Source of the DNA: Candidatus Syntrophocurvum alkaliphilum
GTDB lineage: Bacteria > Bacillota > Syntrophomonadia > Syntrophomonadales > Syntrophomonadaceae
Assembly: GCF_009734445.1 (NCBI RefSeq)
Contig: NZ_CP046457.1
Location: 1,668,001 to 1,732,000 of the forward strand
Length of the DNA stretch: 64,000 nt
Direction: 5' to 3'
The notes under the pieces are model-generated. The model was not told where the DNA came from. It did not search any database and worked only from the letters and a program-made list of their open reading frames with translations. Position numbers and translations under genes: made by a program. Positions 1-8,983 of the stretch are shown in pieces. The stretch's first letter is position 1. Each line of letters opens with the position of its first letter.

Positions 1-465
1 AGTTATAGGTTTTTTGTTAGCCTTTAATAATACATTTATATTGCCCGTGTTTTCCATTACCGCAAACTCTATATCCGCTAAGTTAAAAATATCTTTTTGT
101 CTTAATTCGCGTGTAAGTTCCTCTGCTGAATATCTTACCCGCATTAGGTTTTCTTCTAAAATTTTGCCCTGCTTTATAAGTATTGTTTCTCGTCCGTAGA
201 ATATATCATGTACAACTTTGCTTTTAATAGAAAGATAATCTAAGGCTATAGGTAAAGCAAACCAAATTCCTAAAGCTATTAAACCATGCACTATCGGGAT
301 CATATTTACAGATATTAAGGCAGCTAATATTGCTATAACTACATAGGTAACAAAATAAAATGGAGTTGTTCGAACTGGGTGTCTTTTACCTAAAATTCTT
401 AATATAAAGAAGGCTAGAAAAAATATTAATACTGAGCGTAATAAGATTTCAATCCAAGGTTCCAT
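1..465 (-). CDS. DUF421 (YetF-like) membrane protein, 3' end cut by window edge
   Basis: Reading leftward from ATG at 465, 155 codons are open to the window edge. The start follows AGGTGAGGTGG. About two or three membrane helices occupy the first 75 residues. A soluble domain follows with the family motif GKILEENLMRVRYSAEEL and then LRQKDIFNLADIEFAVME, which is characteristic of DUF421/YetF proteins. The family sits in the membrane of spore-forming Firmicutes and its biochemical role is not settled. The gene lies 16 bp after a DUF1657 gene, a pairing common in Bacillus and Clostridia and often linked to sporulation loci, so the two are probably co-transcribed. The C-terminus lies outside the window. 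Confidence 0.85.
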   Translation of the reverse strand, partial: MEPWIEILLRSVLIFFLAFFILRILGKRHPVRTTPFYFVTYVVIAILAALISVNMIPIVHGLIALGIWFALPIALDYLSIKSKVVHDIFYGRETILIKQGKILEENLMRVRYSAEELTRELRQKDIFNLADIEFAVMENTGNINVLLKANKKPIT

Positions 466-481
466 ATATCCACCTCACCTT

Positions 482-688
482 TTAGTTGCCTTTATAATCA
501 GGTTCTTGATATTCTAAAGATCTTACTCTATCTTGCAAATCACTTATAACTTTATCTATAGTATCTACAGACTCTTTATAAACTTCTTTTTCTTCAATTG
601 ATTTAGTCTGCTCTGCATAAATTTTCAAGGTGCCTTGAACACTTTTAACACTTGCTAAAGTTTGTTTAACTTTTGATCCAACTGTCAT
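482..688 (-). CDS. DUF1657 small protein
   Basis: A 68-residue protein beginning MTVGSKVKQTLASVKSVQ and ending in YKGN. It matches the DUF1657 pattern (TVGxxVKQTLAxLKxxQxTL, then RVxxLExxEPxYKG) in both sequence and length. The chosen ATG at 688 has AGGAGTG seven bases upstream; an in-frame start further upstream at 727 lacks this and would add 13 unrelated residues. It is predicted to be soluble and mostly helical. Function is unknown, but members are typically encoded next to DUF421 or spoVA-type genes in spore formers, as here. Confidence 0.85.
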   Translation of the reverse strand: MTVGSKVKQTLASVKSVQGTLKIYAEQTKSIEEKEVYKESVDTIDKVISDLQDRVRSLEYQEPDYKGN

Positions 689-852
689 ATTATCACTCCT
701 ATCTTGATTAATTTTTACATAGGACATAGATTTAATTCATAAGTTTAGCATTTAATATTTTTCCAATATAAATTTAATAATAAATATAGTGACATCTAAA
801 AAAAAATCTTATATACTACTAAACAAGTAAAAATTAAATAAGAACAAAAGGA

Positions 853-1009
853 TTCTTATCGAGAGTGGTTGAGGGACTGGCCCGATGACACCCAGCAACA
901 GCTAGTTAAACTAGTAATGTGCTAATTCCTGCAGGATTAATCCTGAAAGATAAGAAGGCTTCAGCATAAACTGATGTCACTTCTTATCAAGAAGTGATTT
1001 TTTGTTTTT
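853..1009 (+). promoter_or_regulatory. SAM-I (S-box) riboswitch with transcription terminator
   Basis: The aptamer runs 853-956. P1 pairs 853-860 (TTCTTATC) with 949-956 (GATAAGAA), and the conserved cores GAGGGACTGGCCCGATGA and CCCAGCAAC lie inside. The expression platform is a terminator: a 9-bp stem 977-985/989-997 followed by a T-rich run. The 3' side of P1 (GATAAGAAG) can pair with the 5' terminator arm (CTTCTTATC) as an antiterminator. SAM binding is therefore expected to stop transcription of the metY-metA genes downstream. This accounts for most of the 689-1032 gap between divergent genes. Confidence 0.96.
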
Positions 1010-1032
1010 TAAATTATAAGGAGGATTTATTT

Positions 1033-2316
1033 ATGTCTGATAAATGGGGCTTTAATACCAAATCAGTCCAAGGAGGATGGCAACCCAAGGCTGGTGAACC
1101 CAGAGTACTTCCAATTTATCAAAGTACAACCTATAAGCAAGATGACCCTGACTTTGTAGCTGACTTATTTGATCTAAAAGAAAACGGGTTTTTCTATACC
1201 AGGCTAGCAAATCCTACATTATCTGCTTTTGAAGAAAAAATATCTCTTTTAGAAGGTGGCGTAGGTGCAGTATCAACTTCTTCAGGTCAAGCTGCAATTA
1301 TGTATGCACTTTTAAATATTTGCCAAGCTGGAGAACATATAGTTACTGCTTCAACACTTTATGGTGGAACACATACTCTTATGGCATCCACTTTTAAAAA
1401 ATTTGGAGTTGAAGTAACCTTTGTTGACCCTGATTTAGATGCAGAAGAAATAAAAAAGCATTTTAAACCGGAAACTAAAGCATTATATGGCGAAACAATA
1501 GGTAATCCTCGTTTAAATGTATTAGATTTTAAAAAGTTTAGTAAAATTGCTGAAGAAATGAAAGTACCTTTAATTGTTGACAATACCTTTCCAACCCCTT
1601 ATTTATGTAGGCCCTTAGAACATGGTGCAAATATTGTTGTTCATTCCGCAACTAAATATATAGATGGTCAAGCAACCAGTTTAGGTGGTGTAATAGTTGA
1701 CGGAGGAAACTTTAACTGGAATAATGGAAAGTTCCCTGAATTATCAGAACCAGACCCTAGTTACCACGGATTAAAATACTGGGAAACATTTGGTAATCAA
1801 GCATATATAGTTAAAGCTAGAGTACAACTTTTAAGAGATATGGGTTCTGTATTAAGTCCCTTCAACGCATTTTTATTAAACTTAGGAACTGAGACCTTAT
1901 CATTAAGAATGGCTAAACATAGTGAAAATACTTTAAAACTAGCTGAGTATTTAAATAATCATGATAAAGTAGAATGGGTTTGGTATCCACTACTAAAAAA
2001 TCATCCATCATATGAATTAGCTAAAAGATATTTGCCATTAGGAGCTAGCGGTATGTTAAGCTTTGGCATAAAAGGTGGGAACCAAGCGGGCAAAAAGTTT
2101 ATTAGTAATGTAGAGTTAGCTTCTTTAGTTGTACATTTAGGTGATGCTAGAACATCAGTTATACATCCAGCTAGTACAACTCATCGACAACTAACCAAAG
2201 CAGAGCAAGAAGCTTCTGGAGTAGCCGAAGACTTAATTAGAGTATCAGTAGGTATCGAGGATATTGAAGATATTATTGCTGATTTTGAACAAGCCTTAAA
2301 TAAGGCTGTAGGATAA
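1033..2316 (+). CDS. metY: O-acetylhomoserine sulfhydrylase (aminocarboxypropyltransferase)
   Basis: A 427-residue PLP enzyme of the Cys/Met metabolism family. It converts O-acetylhomoserine plus sulfide (or methanethiol) to homocysteine (or methionine) in the cytoplasm. The PLP lysine is K208 in HSATKYIDGQATSLGG, with the family signatures YTRLANPT and STSSGQAA before it. Length is normal for MetY. The ATG at 1033 follows AAGGAGGAT; an upstream in-frame GTG at 994 lies inside the riboswitch terminator and is rejected. The S-box upstream and metA 37 bp downstream put it in a methionine operon. The acetyl-type MetA next door supports O-acetylhomoserine as substrate. Confidence 0.93.
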   Translation: MSDKWGFNTKSVQGGWQPKAGEPRVLPIYQSTTYKQDDPDFVADLFDLKENGFFYTRLANPTLSAFEEKISLLEGGVGAVSTSSGQAAIMYALLNICQAGEHIVTASTLYGGTHTLMASTFKKFGVEVTFVDPDLDAEEIKKHFKPETKALYGETIGNPRLNVLDFKKFSKIAEEMKVPLIVDNTFPTPYLCRPLEHGANIVVHSATKYIDGQATSLGGVIVDGGNFNWNNGKFPELSEPDPSYHGLKYWETFGNQAYIVKARVQLLRDMGSVLSPFNAFLLNLGTETLSLRMAKHSENTLKLAEYLNNHDKVEWVWYPLLKNHPSYELAKRYLPLGASGMLSFGIKGGNQAGKKFISNVELASLVVHLGDARTSVIHPASTTHRQLTKAEQEASGVAEDLIRVSVGIEDIEDIIADFEQALNKAVG

Positions 2317-2353
2317 TTTTTATTTAGTACTACGTTAAGAAAGGAAAATGACT

Positions 2354-3271
2354 ATGCCTATTATAATACCACAAAATCTCCCAGCAGCTGAAACTTTAGT
2401 TAAAGAAAATATTTTTGTAATGAATGAACATCAAGCTATAAAACAAGATATTAGACCACTGCAAATTGCAATATTAAATCTAATGCCAACTAAAGTGGTT
2501 ACTGAAACACAATTATTAAGAGTATTATCAAACTTTCCAGTTCAGATAGAAATAGATTTGATTTCTACTGAAACTTATGAGTCGAAAAATGCACCTGAAG
2601 ATCATTTAAAAAATTTCTATAAAACATTTAATCAAATAAAAAACAAGAAATATGATGGTATGATAATTACTGGGGCTCCAGTAGAAAAGCTGCGTTTTGG
2701 AGATGTGATTTATTGGAAAGAGTTAAAAGAAATAATGAATTACACAAAGTATAATGTAACTTCTACTTTCCATATTTGCTGGGCTGCACAAGCTGCACTA
2801 TACTATCATTACGGTGTTCATAACTATGTAGTAGAAGACAAAATTTTTGGCGTTTTTGAACACAGAGTTCTAAACCCTAGATCAGAGTTATTACGTGGTT
2901 TTGATGATGTTTTCTACTTACCACATTCTAGATATTCAGAAATGCATCGTGATGAAATAGAACAAATTGATGAAATAGAAATTTTAAGTGACTCTGATGA
3001 AGCAGGTATATTCTTAGTAGCAAGCAAAGATGGAAAATATGTTTTTGCTAGCGGACATGCCGAGTACGATCCTTTTACATTAAAACTCGAATATGAAAGA
3101 GATATTGCTAAAGGGCTTGATATACATGTACCAAAAAATTACTTTAAAGACGATAACCCTGAACTTGATCCTATTGTTAGATGGCGTGCCCATGGCAGTC
3201 TTCTGTTCACAAATTGGCTAAATTACTTTGTATATCAAAAAACTCCATTTGATATTAACGAAATTAAGTAA
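2354..3271 (+). CDS. metA: homoserine O-acetyltransferase (MetA family)
   Basis: A 305-residue MetA-family enzyme. Counting from the ATG at 2354, the family catalytic residues fall exactly at C142 (FHICWAAQ), H235 and E237 (SGHAEYD), which supports this start over the ATG six bases earlier; AAGGAA is well spaced for it. Residue 111, which sets the acyl donor in this family, is Glu (TGAPVEKL) rather than Gly. Published work on MetA shows that Glu111 favours acetyl-CoA, so the product is predicted to be O-acetylhomoserine, the substrate of the preceding MetY. The gene is co-transcribed with metY under the S-box. Confidence 0.93.
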   Translation: MPIIIPQNLPAAETLVKENIFVMNEHQAIKQDIRPLQIAILNLMPTKVVTETQLLRVLSNFPVQIEIDLISTETYESKNAPEDHLKNFYKTFNQIKNKKYDGMIITGAPVEKLRFGDVIYWKELKEIMNYTKYNVTSTFHICWAAQAALYYHYGVHNYVVEDKIFGVFEHRVLNPRSELLRGFDDVFYLPHSRYSEMHRDEIEQIDEIEILSDSDEAGIFLVASKDGKYVFASGHAEYDPFTLKLEYERDIAKGLDIHVPKNYFKDDNPELDPIVRWRAHGSLLFTNWLNYFVYQKTPFDINEIK

Positions 3272-3297
3272 AAGGTGCTAAAAACACCTTTTACTTA
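3265..3297 (+). terminator. hairpin at end of metYA
   Basis: A perfect 13-bp stem, 3265-3277 against 3285-3297, with a 7-base loop. It overlaps the metA stop codon. The right arm contains TTTT rather than being followed by a long U tract, so it is a plausible terminator for metYA. Confidence 0.6.
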
Positions 3298-3323
3298 ATA
3301 ATTAAAAACTGGTTTCACAGTAT

Positions 3324-3353
3324 TTGTAGTTACTTTTGCAGCCGAATCAAAAC
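3324..3353 (-). repeat. dispersed repeat, copy 1
   Basis: Core TTGTAGTTACTTTTGCAGC at 3324-3342 (one T shorter than the other copies), followed by CGAATCAAAAC. It sits 10 bp beyond the stop of the leftward hydrolase gene. It belongs to a six-copy family (also near 5307, 15213, 27403, 40784 and 44019). Confidence 0.75.
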
Positions 3354-4315
3354 TATATTAATATGTAAGCTAACTTATCATTTACTAAACTCCTTTTAAC
3401 CATTCCACGATTTTCCAGGTATTTTAAATGTGAAATGACCTCGCCAGTAGCAAACCATTTTTGAGGTGTTGGAAATTCATTCCAATCACTATAACTTAAA
3501 TCCCAATTAATTTTTGATGCTACCTGAAAAGCATTTAAAGTATTATCCTTAATAACAGCCATAATATCCCTTAGTCGTTTATTATGATGATCTTTTAGTT
3601 CCTCAACTCTTTTATTAAGATCATTAAATATCATTCTATGTGCAGGAAGAACTAAATCAACATTTAATTTCCTTGTTTTTTCTAAGCTGGCTAAGTAATC
3701 CTTTAAGGGATCATCCTCATCTGTCCATAATGAAATATTAGGAGTAATTTTATATAGTATATGATCACCAGAGACTAAAATTTTTTTATATGGTTCATAT
3801 AAGCACATATGTCCTCTAGTATGACCTGGTGTAGAAATGCAAGTAAATTTATAATCACCAATTATTATTTCATCCTTTTCTTTAACTATAGTAAAGTCTA
3901 TTTTACTACCAGGTGCATATTTATAACCAGGATGTTTTAAAATAGTATCTTCATCAGCAGGAAAACCATTCTTTAAAGCATAACCAAGCATACCCTGCCA
4001 GTTTCCACTACTGTTTATATATGCCGCATCTACTCTACTACAATATACCCTAGAATTTTCTTTAGCCAAATATGGAACAAGTCCAGTATGATCTGAATGT
4101 AAATGAGTTATAAAAATATCAGTAATATTTAAATCTATTTCAAGTTGTTCTAAAGCTTGTTCCATTGCAGTAATACATTCTTCTCTATTCATACCAGTGT
4201 CTATTAAAAGATTACGATCTTTGGATTTTATTACATAGGAATTAAGAGATTTAAGCGGATTATTTGGTAATGGTATTTCAATTTTATATAATTGTGAATT
4301 TATAACTTCAATCAT
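3353..4315 (-). CDS. MBL-fold metallohydrolase
   Basis: A 320-residue metallo-beta-lactamase-fold protein. The metal motif is THLHSDHTGL (H71, H73, D75, H76), followed by STPGHTRGHMCLY, LVSGDHIL and LVLPAHR, which supply the remaining metal ligands. The last 70 residues look like a small winged-helix tail (FQVASKINWDLSY...VISHLKYLENRGMVKR), an arrangement seen in YqjP-like and glyoxalase-II-like hydrolases. The ATG at 4315 has GAAGGGAGTG upstream; a longer frame to 4414 would add 33 hydrophobic residues without a ribosome site and is rejected. Substrate is unknown. It appears monocistronic. Confidence 0.85.
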   Translation of the reverse strand: MIEVINSQLYKIEIPLPNNPLKSLNSYVIKSKDRNLLIDTGMNREECITAMEQALEQLEIDLNITDIFITHLHSDHTGLVPYLAKENSRVYCSRVDAAYINSSGNWQGMLGYALKNGFPADEDTILKHPGYKYAPGSKIDFTIVKEKDEIIIGDYKFTCISTPGHTRGHMCLYEPYKKILVSGDHILYKITPNISLWTDEDDPLKDYLASLEKTRKLNVDLVLPAHRMIFNDLNKRVEELKDHHNKRLRDIMAVIKDNTLNAFQVASKINWDLSYSDWNEFPTPQKWFATGEVISHLKYLENRGMVKRSLVNDKLAYILI

Positions 4316-4464
4316 CGTATCACTCCCTTCAATTAATTTTACATCATTATAATTACATGTTATATAATCAAAGTAAATTTTTGCAAACAGAAAAATAGGT
4401 ATTGAAAATATCAATACCTATTTTAAAAAGACACCACAGTCAAACTACCCATGATATCTTACTA

Positions 4465-4644
4465 TTAGTTTACTAAGACTTCATTAAGTTCATTTAATGG
4501 CACCACAATTTTCTCGTCAGTATTTAACAATCGTACTTCTGCTTTATTATTTTTTACTCCTTCAATCCAAACAAAGTTATTTTCATGTAATACATCTATA
4601 ATCTGTGGTGAATCTATTATTTCTTTAGCTCTACTAGAATCCAA
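4465..4644 (-). CDS. sspH: H-type small acid-soluble spore protein (SspH family)
   Basis: A 59-residue reading frame starting with TTG at 4644 behind GAGGTGATTA. The translation begins (M)DSSRAKEIIDSPQIIDV, continues FVWIEGVKNNKAEVRLL and ends IVVPLNELNEVLVN. This follows the H-type SASP pattern of RAKEI..SP at the start, a central VWIE..v....A.v and a final VPv.eL.E. In Bacillus these proteins are made in the forespore. CATTATA on the minus strand (4677-4671) resembles a forespore sigma G -10 element, but no clear -35 is seen. The TTG start and small size make it easy to miss. It supports a spore-forming host. Confidence 0.8.
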   Translation of the reverse strand: MDSSRAKEIIDSPQIIDVLHENNFVWIEGVKNNKAEVRLLNTDEKIVVPLNELNEVLVN

Positions 4645-4725
4645 ATAATCACCTCGTTCACCTTTTTTATTATAATGCCTCTAAATATTTATTTTTATAA
4701 ATTATTTAAAATTTTATTTTTTTAT

Positions 4726-4760
4726 ATTATTTGACAACCAAATAATTTTTTATATATGTT
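4726..4760 (+). promoter_or_regulatory. promoter and candidate operator of perR
   Basis: TTGACA at 4731-4736, with TATGTT 18 bp later (or TATATG at 16 bp). The -35 lies within a perfect inverted repeat, ATTATTTG (4726-4733) and CAAATAAT (4739-4746). This is a plausible site for autoregulation by the Fur-family repressor, although it is not a textbook Per box. Confidence 0.5.
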
Positions 4761-4847
4761 ATTTGTAATAGTTTCATGTTTGTTGTATTTACATCAAAAA
4801 GGTGCTATTATCAGATTATAATGAATACAAAAAGGAGGGCTAAAGTA

Positions 4848-5252
4848 ATGACAAACAATGCATATTTAGGACAGCACCTATCTGATTATGGTATAAAGCC
4901 CTCATATCAGCGTATAAAAATATTAGAATTTTTATTAAACAATCGTATACATCCTAATGTTGACCAAATATACAAGGAACTAGTTTCAGAATTACCAACT
5001 CTATCAAAAACAACTGTCTATAATACTCTTAACTTGTTTATTGAAAAAGGTTTAGTACAAATGCTAACTATAGAAGAAAATGAAACTAGATATGATATAG
5101 ATACTTCTGTTCACGGGCATTTTAAGTGTAACAATTGCGAAGAAATATATGATTTTTCAGTAAGTCTATCAACAGATGAACTTAAGGATTTCAAAATTAA
5201 AGAGAAATACGTATACTTTAAAGGTGTATGCAAAGACTGCAGTACCAAGTAA
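4848..5252 (+). CDS. perR: Fur-family peroxide-stress regulator, PerR-like
   Basis: A 134-residue Fur-family repressor with an N-terminal winged helix (helix LSKTTVYNTLNLF) and a C-terminal dimerisation domain. The PerR regulatory-metal ligands are present at the expected spacing: H35, D83, H89, H91 and D102. D102 rather than Glu is the PerR-type residue. The structural zinc cysteines are C94/C97 and C128/C131. The ATG at 4848 lies 8 bp after AAAGGAGGG; upstream in-frame starts lack a site. In PerR, His oxidation by peroxide with Fe bound relieves repression of oxidative-stress genes. Assignment within the Fur family rests on these residues. Confidence 0.85.
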   Translation: MTNNAYLGQHLSDYGIKPSYQRIKILEFLLNNRIHPNVDQIYKELVSELPTLSKTTVYNTLNLFIEKGLVQMLTIEENETRYDIDTSVHGHFKCNNCEEIYDFSVSLSTDELKDFKIKEKYVYFKGVCKDCSTK

Positions 5253-5290
5253 TTTTTAATAGTGGTAGGGAAACTCTAAGTTAAAATTTA

Positions 5291-5338
5291 GCTCAGCCTT
5301 AAGTTTTTGTAGTTACTTTTTGTAGCATAATCAAAATT
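5291..5338 (-). repeat. dispersed repeat, copy 2
   Basis: GCTCAGCCTTAAG followed by the core TTGTAGTTACTTTTTGTAGC at 5307-5326 (one mismatch to the common core), then ATAATCAAAATT. It ends about 18 bp from the motB stop. Confidence 0.75.
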
Positions 5339-5355
5339 AATAATTTATAATTCAT

Positions 5356-6084
5356 TTACGGCGTATGTATTCTTTGAATTAGTAGTTCTACTCTCCTATT
5401 TAAGGCCCTTCCTTCTGCTGTTTCATTTGTTTCCCTAGGTCTATACTCTCCGTAAGCTACTATTGAAAACCTATCTGCTTCTAATTTATCATTATTTAAC
5501 ATAAAGTACATAACATTTATTGCTCTATGAAAACTTAGCTCCCAATTTGAAGGAAATTGCCTTGTATTAATAGGTACATTATCAGTATGTCCTGCTATTT
5601 GGATAGGATTTTCTAATTCAGTTAAAATATCAGCTAAATCTTTCAGAACATCCTTAGCTTCAGGGTGTAATTCTGCCCTCCCCGATTCAAATAAAGCTAC
5701 ATCTTGAATGGTTATTAGAAGCCCCTGTTCAGTTACGACATTAGAAACAAAACCATCTATACCTTTTTCTTTGAAGTAATAGTCTAGCAGCACCTTATAT
5801 TGGTGTAGCTGTCTATCTTCTTTTGCATAATCACTTGGTTCAGCTTCATCAATCATTTCTGTTATACTATCATCAACAATTCCAATGTCTTTTTCCATAA
5901 CCCCCGCTCCACCTACAAATACTGTTTCTAAAGTACGTCTTATTTCATCAAATTTATCTTGATCAACTTGGCTTATAGCGAAAAGTATAACAAATAATGC
6001 CAAAAGTAATGTTAGCATATCAGCATATGGAATTAACCAGCTTTCATCCATATGTTCTTCATGCTTTTTTTTCCTTTTAACCAT
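5356..6084 (-). CDS. motB: flagellar motor stator protein MotB
   Basis: A 242-residue stator subunit. A short basic N-terminus precedes a single membrane helix carrying the ion-conducting aspartate D22 (PYADMLTLLLALFVILFA). A C-terminal OmpA-type peptidoglycan-binding domain has the motif IAGHTDNVPI and a helix beginning FPSNWELSFHRA. It anchors MotA in the wall and couples ion flow to flagellar rotation. The start overlaps the motA stop in ATGGTTAA, implying translational coupling, with GGAGGAAGG ten bases upstream. The coupling ion (proton or sodium) cannot be decided from sequence with confidence. Confidence 0.93.
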   Translation of the reverse strand: MVKRKKKHEEHMDESWLIPYADMLTLLLALFVILFAISQVDQDKFDEIRRTLETVFVGGAGVMEKDIGIVDDSITEMIDEAEPSDYAKEDRQLHQYKVLLDYYFKEKGIDGFVSNVVTEQGLLITIQDVALFESGRAELHPEAKDVLKDLADILTELENPIQIAGHTDNVPINTRQFPSNWELSFHRAINVMYFMLNNDKLEADRFSIVAYGEYRPRETNETAEGRALNRRVELLIQRIHTP

Positions 6085-6865
6085 CTATATCTGAACCTTC
6101 CTCCATTAATTGCCTTTGTTCAGGAGTTAAAAAAACCATCATTTTTTCTTTAATTTGCACTGGGTTACTACCACTTTGAATAGATATTAATCCTTCTAAA
6201 ATCATAGTCTTAATAACAATTTCTTCTTGAGACTTACGTTTCAATTTGTTAGCAAATGGATGCCATAATACATAACCAGTAAATATTCCAAAAAGTGTTG
6301 CAACAAATGCTGCTGCAATTGATACACCTAATGCATCAACATCATCTAAAGATCCTAAAGCACCTATAAGTCCTATAACCGCACCTAAAACTCCTAAAGT
6401 AGGTGCATAAGTACCAGCTTGGGTAAAAACTAAAGCACCACTAGCATGTCTTTCCTCCATCATTACTATCTCTGTTTCCATATAGTCTCTTAAAAATTGC
6501 TCATCTTGTCCATCAACAATCATTTGTAGCCCTTTTTTAATAAATGGATCATCTATTTCTGCCATTTGCGTTTCAAGTGATAACAAACCATCTCTACGAG
6601 CTTGATATGCTAAGTCTACAATCATTTGTATTATATTTGCAGGTTCATATAATTTTTGTTCAGTAAATAATATTTTAAAAAGTTTAGGAACTCTTTTGAT
6701 TTCTTTCATGGTAAAAGCATTTAAAATACATGCTATTGTACCAACAAATATTATTATTAATGCAGCTGGATCAATTAATACAGCCGGGTTTGAACCTTTA
6801 GCCATAATTCCTCCTAAAAGAGTTACAGCTGCAAGAATCATCCCCAAAATAATAGGTCTATCCAT
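6077..6865 (-). CDS. motA: flagellar motor stator protein MotA
   Basis: A 262-residue MotA/PomA-type protein with four membrane helices (about residues 4-22, 33-50, 150-172 and 182-205). The conserved segment AGTYAPTLGVLGAVIGLI carries the channel proline, and the cytoplasmic loop bears charged residues for contact with FliG. The ATG at 6865 follows GGAGTGGGAG; an upstream TTG at 6886 would place that site inside the gene and is rejected. It forms an operon with motB through an 8-bp overlap. No other flagellar genes lie in the window. Confidence 0.93.
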   Translation of the reverse strand: MDRPIILGMILAAVTLLGGIMAKGSNPAVLIDPAALIIIFVGTIACILNAFTMKEIKRVPKLFKILFTEQKLYEPANIIQMIVDLAYQARRDGLLSLETQMAEIDDPFIKKGLQMIVDGQDEQFLRDYMETEIVMMEERHASGALVFTQAGTYAPTLGVLGAVIGLIGALGSLDDVDALGVSIAAAFVATLFGIFTGYVLWHPFANKLKRKSQEEIVIKTMILEGLISIQSGSNPVQIKEKMMVFLTPEQRQLMEEGSDIDG

Positions 6866-6999
6866 ATTTCTCCCACTCCACAACAACTTTAATTATTACA
6901 ATATCTTTCTTTATATAAATAAATATCGAAATATACCAGAAAATACTTAAATATTTTGTCTTTATCTAATACTTTTGTTCGTTTATTTGATTAATAAAT

Positions 7000-8673
7000 T
7001 TAAGCCTCCCCCATAATATATTGAGTAATGTTTTTACAATGATCAGTAATTCTTTCTAAGTTACCTAATATATCTAAGAAAACTGCACCATTATTTCCAT
7101 TACATATTCCTTCATTCAGTCTTCTTATGTGATTTTTTCTATAGTCTATTTGCATTTTGTCCATAATTTGCTCATTTTGATTAACACGCCTTGCCATAGC
7201 TTTATCGCGTCTTTCAAGAGCTATTAAAGTTAAATTTAAGGTTTCATTAGTAAGCTCTATCATAGTGTTTAATTCTTCCTTGGCTTCACCCGAAAACTCA
7301 ACATTGTGTTTAGTTGCATAATCCGACTGATTAATAATGTTTTCACATAGATCAGCAATACGCTCAATATGATTAAGTGACTGTAATATTACATAAGCAT
7401 AATTTGAATCTTCTCTTGATAAAGGCTTTTGAGATGCTAATACAACATAATCAGTAATATCTCGTTCTAAAGCATCAACAATATCTTCTAATTCCATACC
7501 TTTAACTACTAATGCCTTATTTCTCGTTTTTAAATAATCAATTGCATTTGTAAAGGCTTCTCTTGCAAGTTTGCCCATACGAACTGTTTCACGTGTAGCC
7601 TGAGCCAATGCAACTGCAGGATTGTTCAAGAATCGTTTATCAATAAATTTAGTTTTGTATTCATATGCTTCTTCTTCTTCTTTACCTGGGATAACTTTAG
7701 TAACTATTAAAGCTAAAATAGTTACAAGTGGTAGATGGATTAACATATTACTAAGATTAAAAACTGCATGGGTCTGAGCTATCTGTAATTTTATGTTAAG
7801 TGTTTCCCATACACCAACCGAATCTGGTAAAATGGCAAAAAAGTAGTTGGTAAATAATACCACCATTTTTTCAAATATCCCTAAAGCAAATAATGGAAGG
7901 AAAATTAAGGTTCCTGTTAAATTAAATAAAAAGTGGGTTACTGCTGCTCTTCTCGCTGCAACACTTGCACCAATAGCTGCTAATAAAGCAGTAATAGTAG
8001 TACCTATATTGTCTCCAAATAAGATAGGTATTGCTTGTTGATAGGTTACAGCACCTTGGTAAGCTAATTCTTGCAGAACCCCTATTGTAGCACTACTACT
8101 CTGGACTACAAATGTAAAAACCATTCCTATGAAAACACCTATAAGAGAATTGTTATCTATACTCATCATAAGGTTAGTAAATATTTCCCAGTCTTTAAGT
8201 GGACTCATACCATCTCCCATAATTGTTAGACCAAAAAAGATTAAACCAAAACCAAAAATAGCTTGTCCAATTAACTGAGCTCTTTTTTGCTTTGCAAATA
8301 GAAATGTTAAAACCCCAATTGAAATTATAGGCAATGCATACTCTTTTAAATCCAAACCAATTAAATAAGCGGTTAATGTAGTACCAATATTAGCCCCCAT
8401 TATTACACCTATTGCCTGTCTTAGGGTTAGTAACTGTGCATTAACTAGACCAACAGTAAGAACAATAGTAGCACTACTACTCTGAATTAAAGCAGTTACA
8501 ATAGCTCCAGTTATCACTCCTCTAATAGGACTTTTAGTACCTTGCTCTAAAATACTGCGCATTCTATCCCCGGCAACAGATTGCAAAGCTTCAGACATAA
8601 ATCTTAAACCAAATAAAAATAGCCCTAAACCACCAACAAAAGCGAACAAAACGTCGCGTATTGAGATATCCAT
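7000..8673 (-). CDS. Na/Pi cotransporter family protein with C-terminal PhoU domain
   Basis: A 557-residue protein. The first ~330 residues hold about eight to ten membrane helices with the two inverted QSSSAT repeats of the NptA/SLC34 family (LIQSSSATIVLTVGL and FVVQSSSATIGVLQ). Each is paired with a GxNIGTT motif (GANIGTTLTAYL and GDNIGTTITALL). The last ~210 residues form a PhoU-like helical bundle. It likely takes up phosphate with sodium, or exports it, at the cytoplasmic membrane, with the PhoU domain regulating flux. The ATG has AGGAGGTAGTA upstream. It appears monocistronic. Confidence 0.9.
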   Translation of the reverse strand: MDISIRDVLFAFVGGLGLFLFGLRFMSEALQSVAGDRMRSILEQGTKSPIRGVITGAIVTALIQSSSATIVLTVGLVNAQLLTLRQAIGVIMGANIGTTLTAYLIGLDLKEYALPIISIGVLTFLFAKQKRAQLIGQAIFGFGLIFFGLTIMGDGMSPLKDWEIFTNLMMSIDNNSLIGVFIGMVFTFVVQSSSATIGVLQELAYQGAVTYQQAIPILFGDNIGTTITALLAAIGASVAARRAAVTHFLFNLTGTLIFLPLFALGIFEKMVVLFTNYFFAILPDSVGVWETLNIKLQIAQTHAVFNLSNMLIHLPLVTILALIVTKVIPGKEEEEAYEYKTKFIDKRFLNNPAVALAQATRETVRMGKLAREAFTNAIDYLKTRNKALVVKGMELEDIVDALERDITDYVVLASQKPLSREDSNYAYVILQSLNHIERIADLCENIINQSDYATKHNVEFSGEAKEELNTMIELTNETLNLTLIALERRDKAMARRVNQNEQIMDKMQIDYRKNHIRRLNEGICNGNNGAVFLDILGNLERITDHCKNITQYIMGEA

Positions 8674-8935
8674 TACTACCTCCTAAAAAATCAACCTTCT
8701 ATAACTTTAAAACCATCTCTATCTTAAAATAAATAATCATCCAATTTATAATTTTATATTAAATTTTTGTTTTTGTGACATGTTAATTATTTAATTTACA
8801 AAATATTAATAATTATTAAGAAAAATTAGAAACAAGTAACTTTTTAAAGACTAAATCACCAGTTTTTTCTTTACCCTTACTTTCCCTTAATTGTAGTAAC
8901 ATTATAATTATATAAATTATTTTTTTTTTTGGTTA

Positions 8936-8962
8936 TGTAACTTTTTTACTTTTAAAACGTTA
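8936..8962 (+). promoter_or_regulatory. ECF-sigma-type promoter before the sigma factor gene
   Basis: TGTAAC at 8936-8941 and CGTTA at 8958-8962 are separated by exactly 16 bases, the usual AAC/CGT architecture of ECF sigma promoters. It lies 21 bp upstream of the sigma gene, so the sigma factor probably activates its own transcription. The rest of 8674-8935 is AT-rich with nothing else recognisable. Confidence 0.6.
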
Positions 8963-8983
8963 TTTTAGTAAAGGAGGGCGGAA

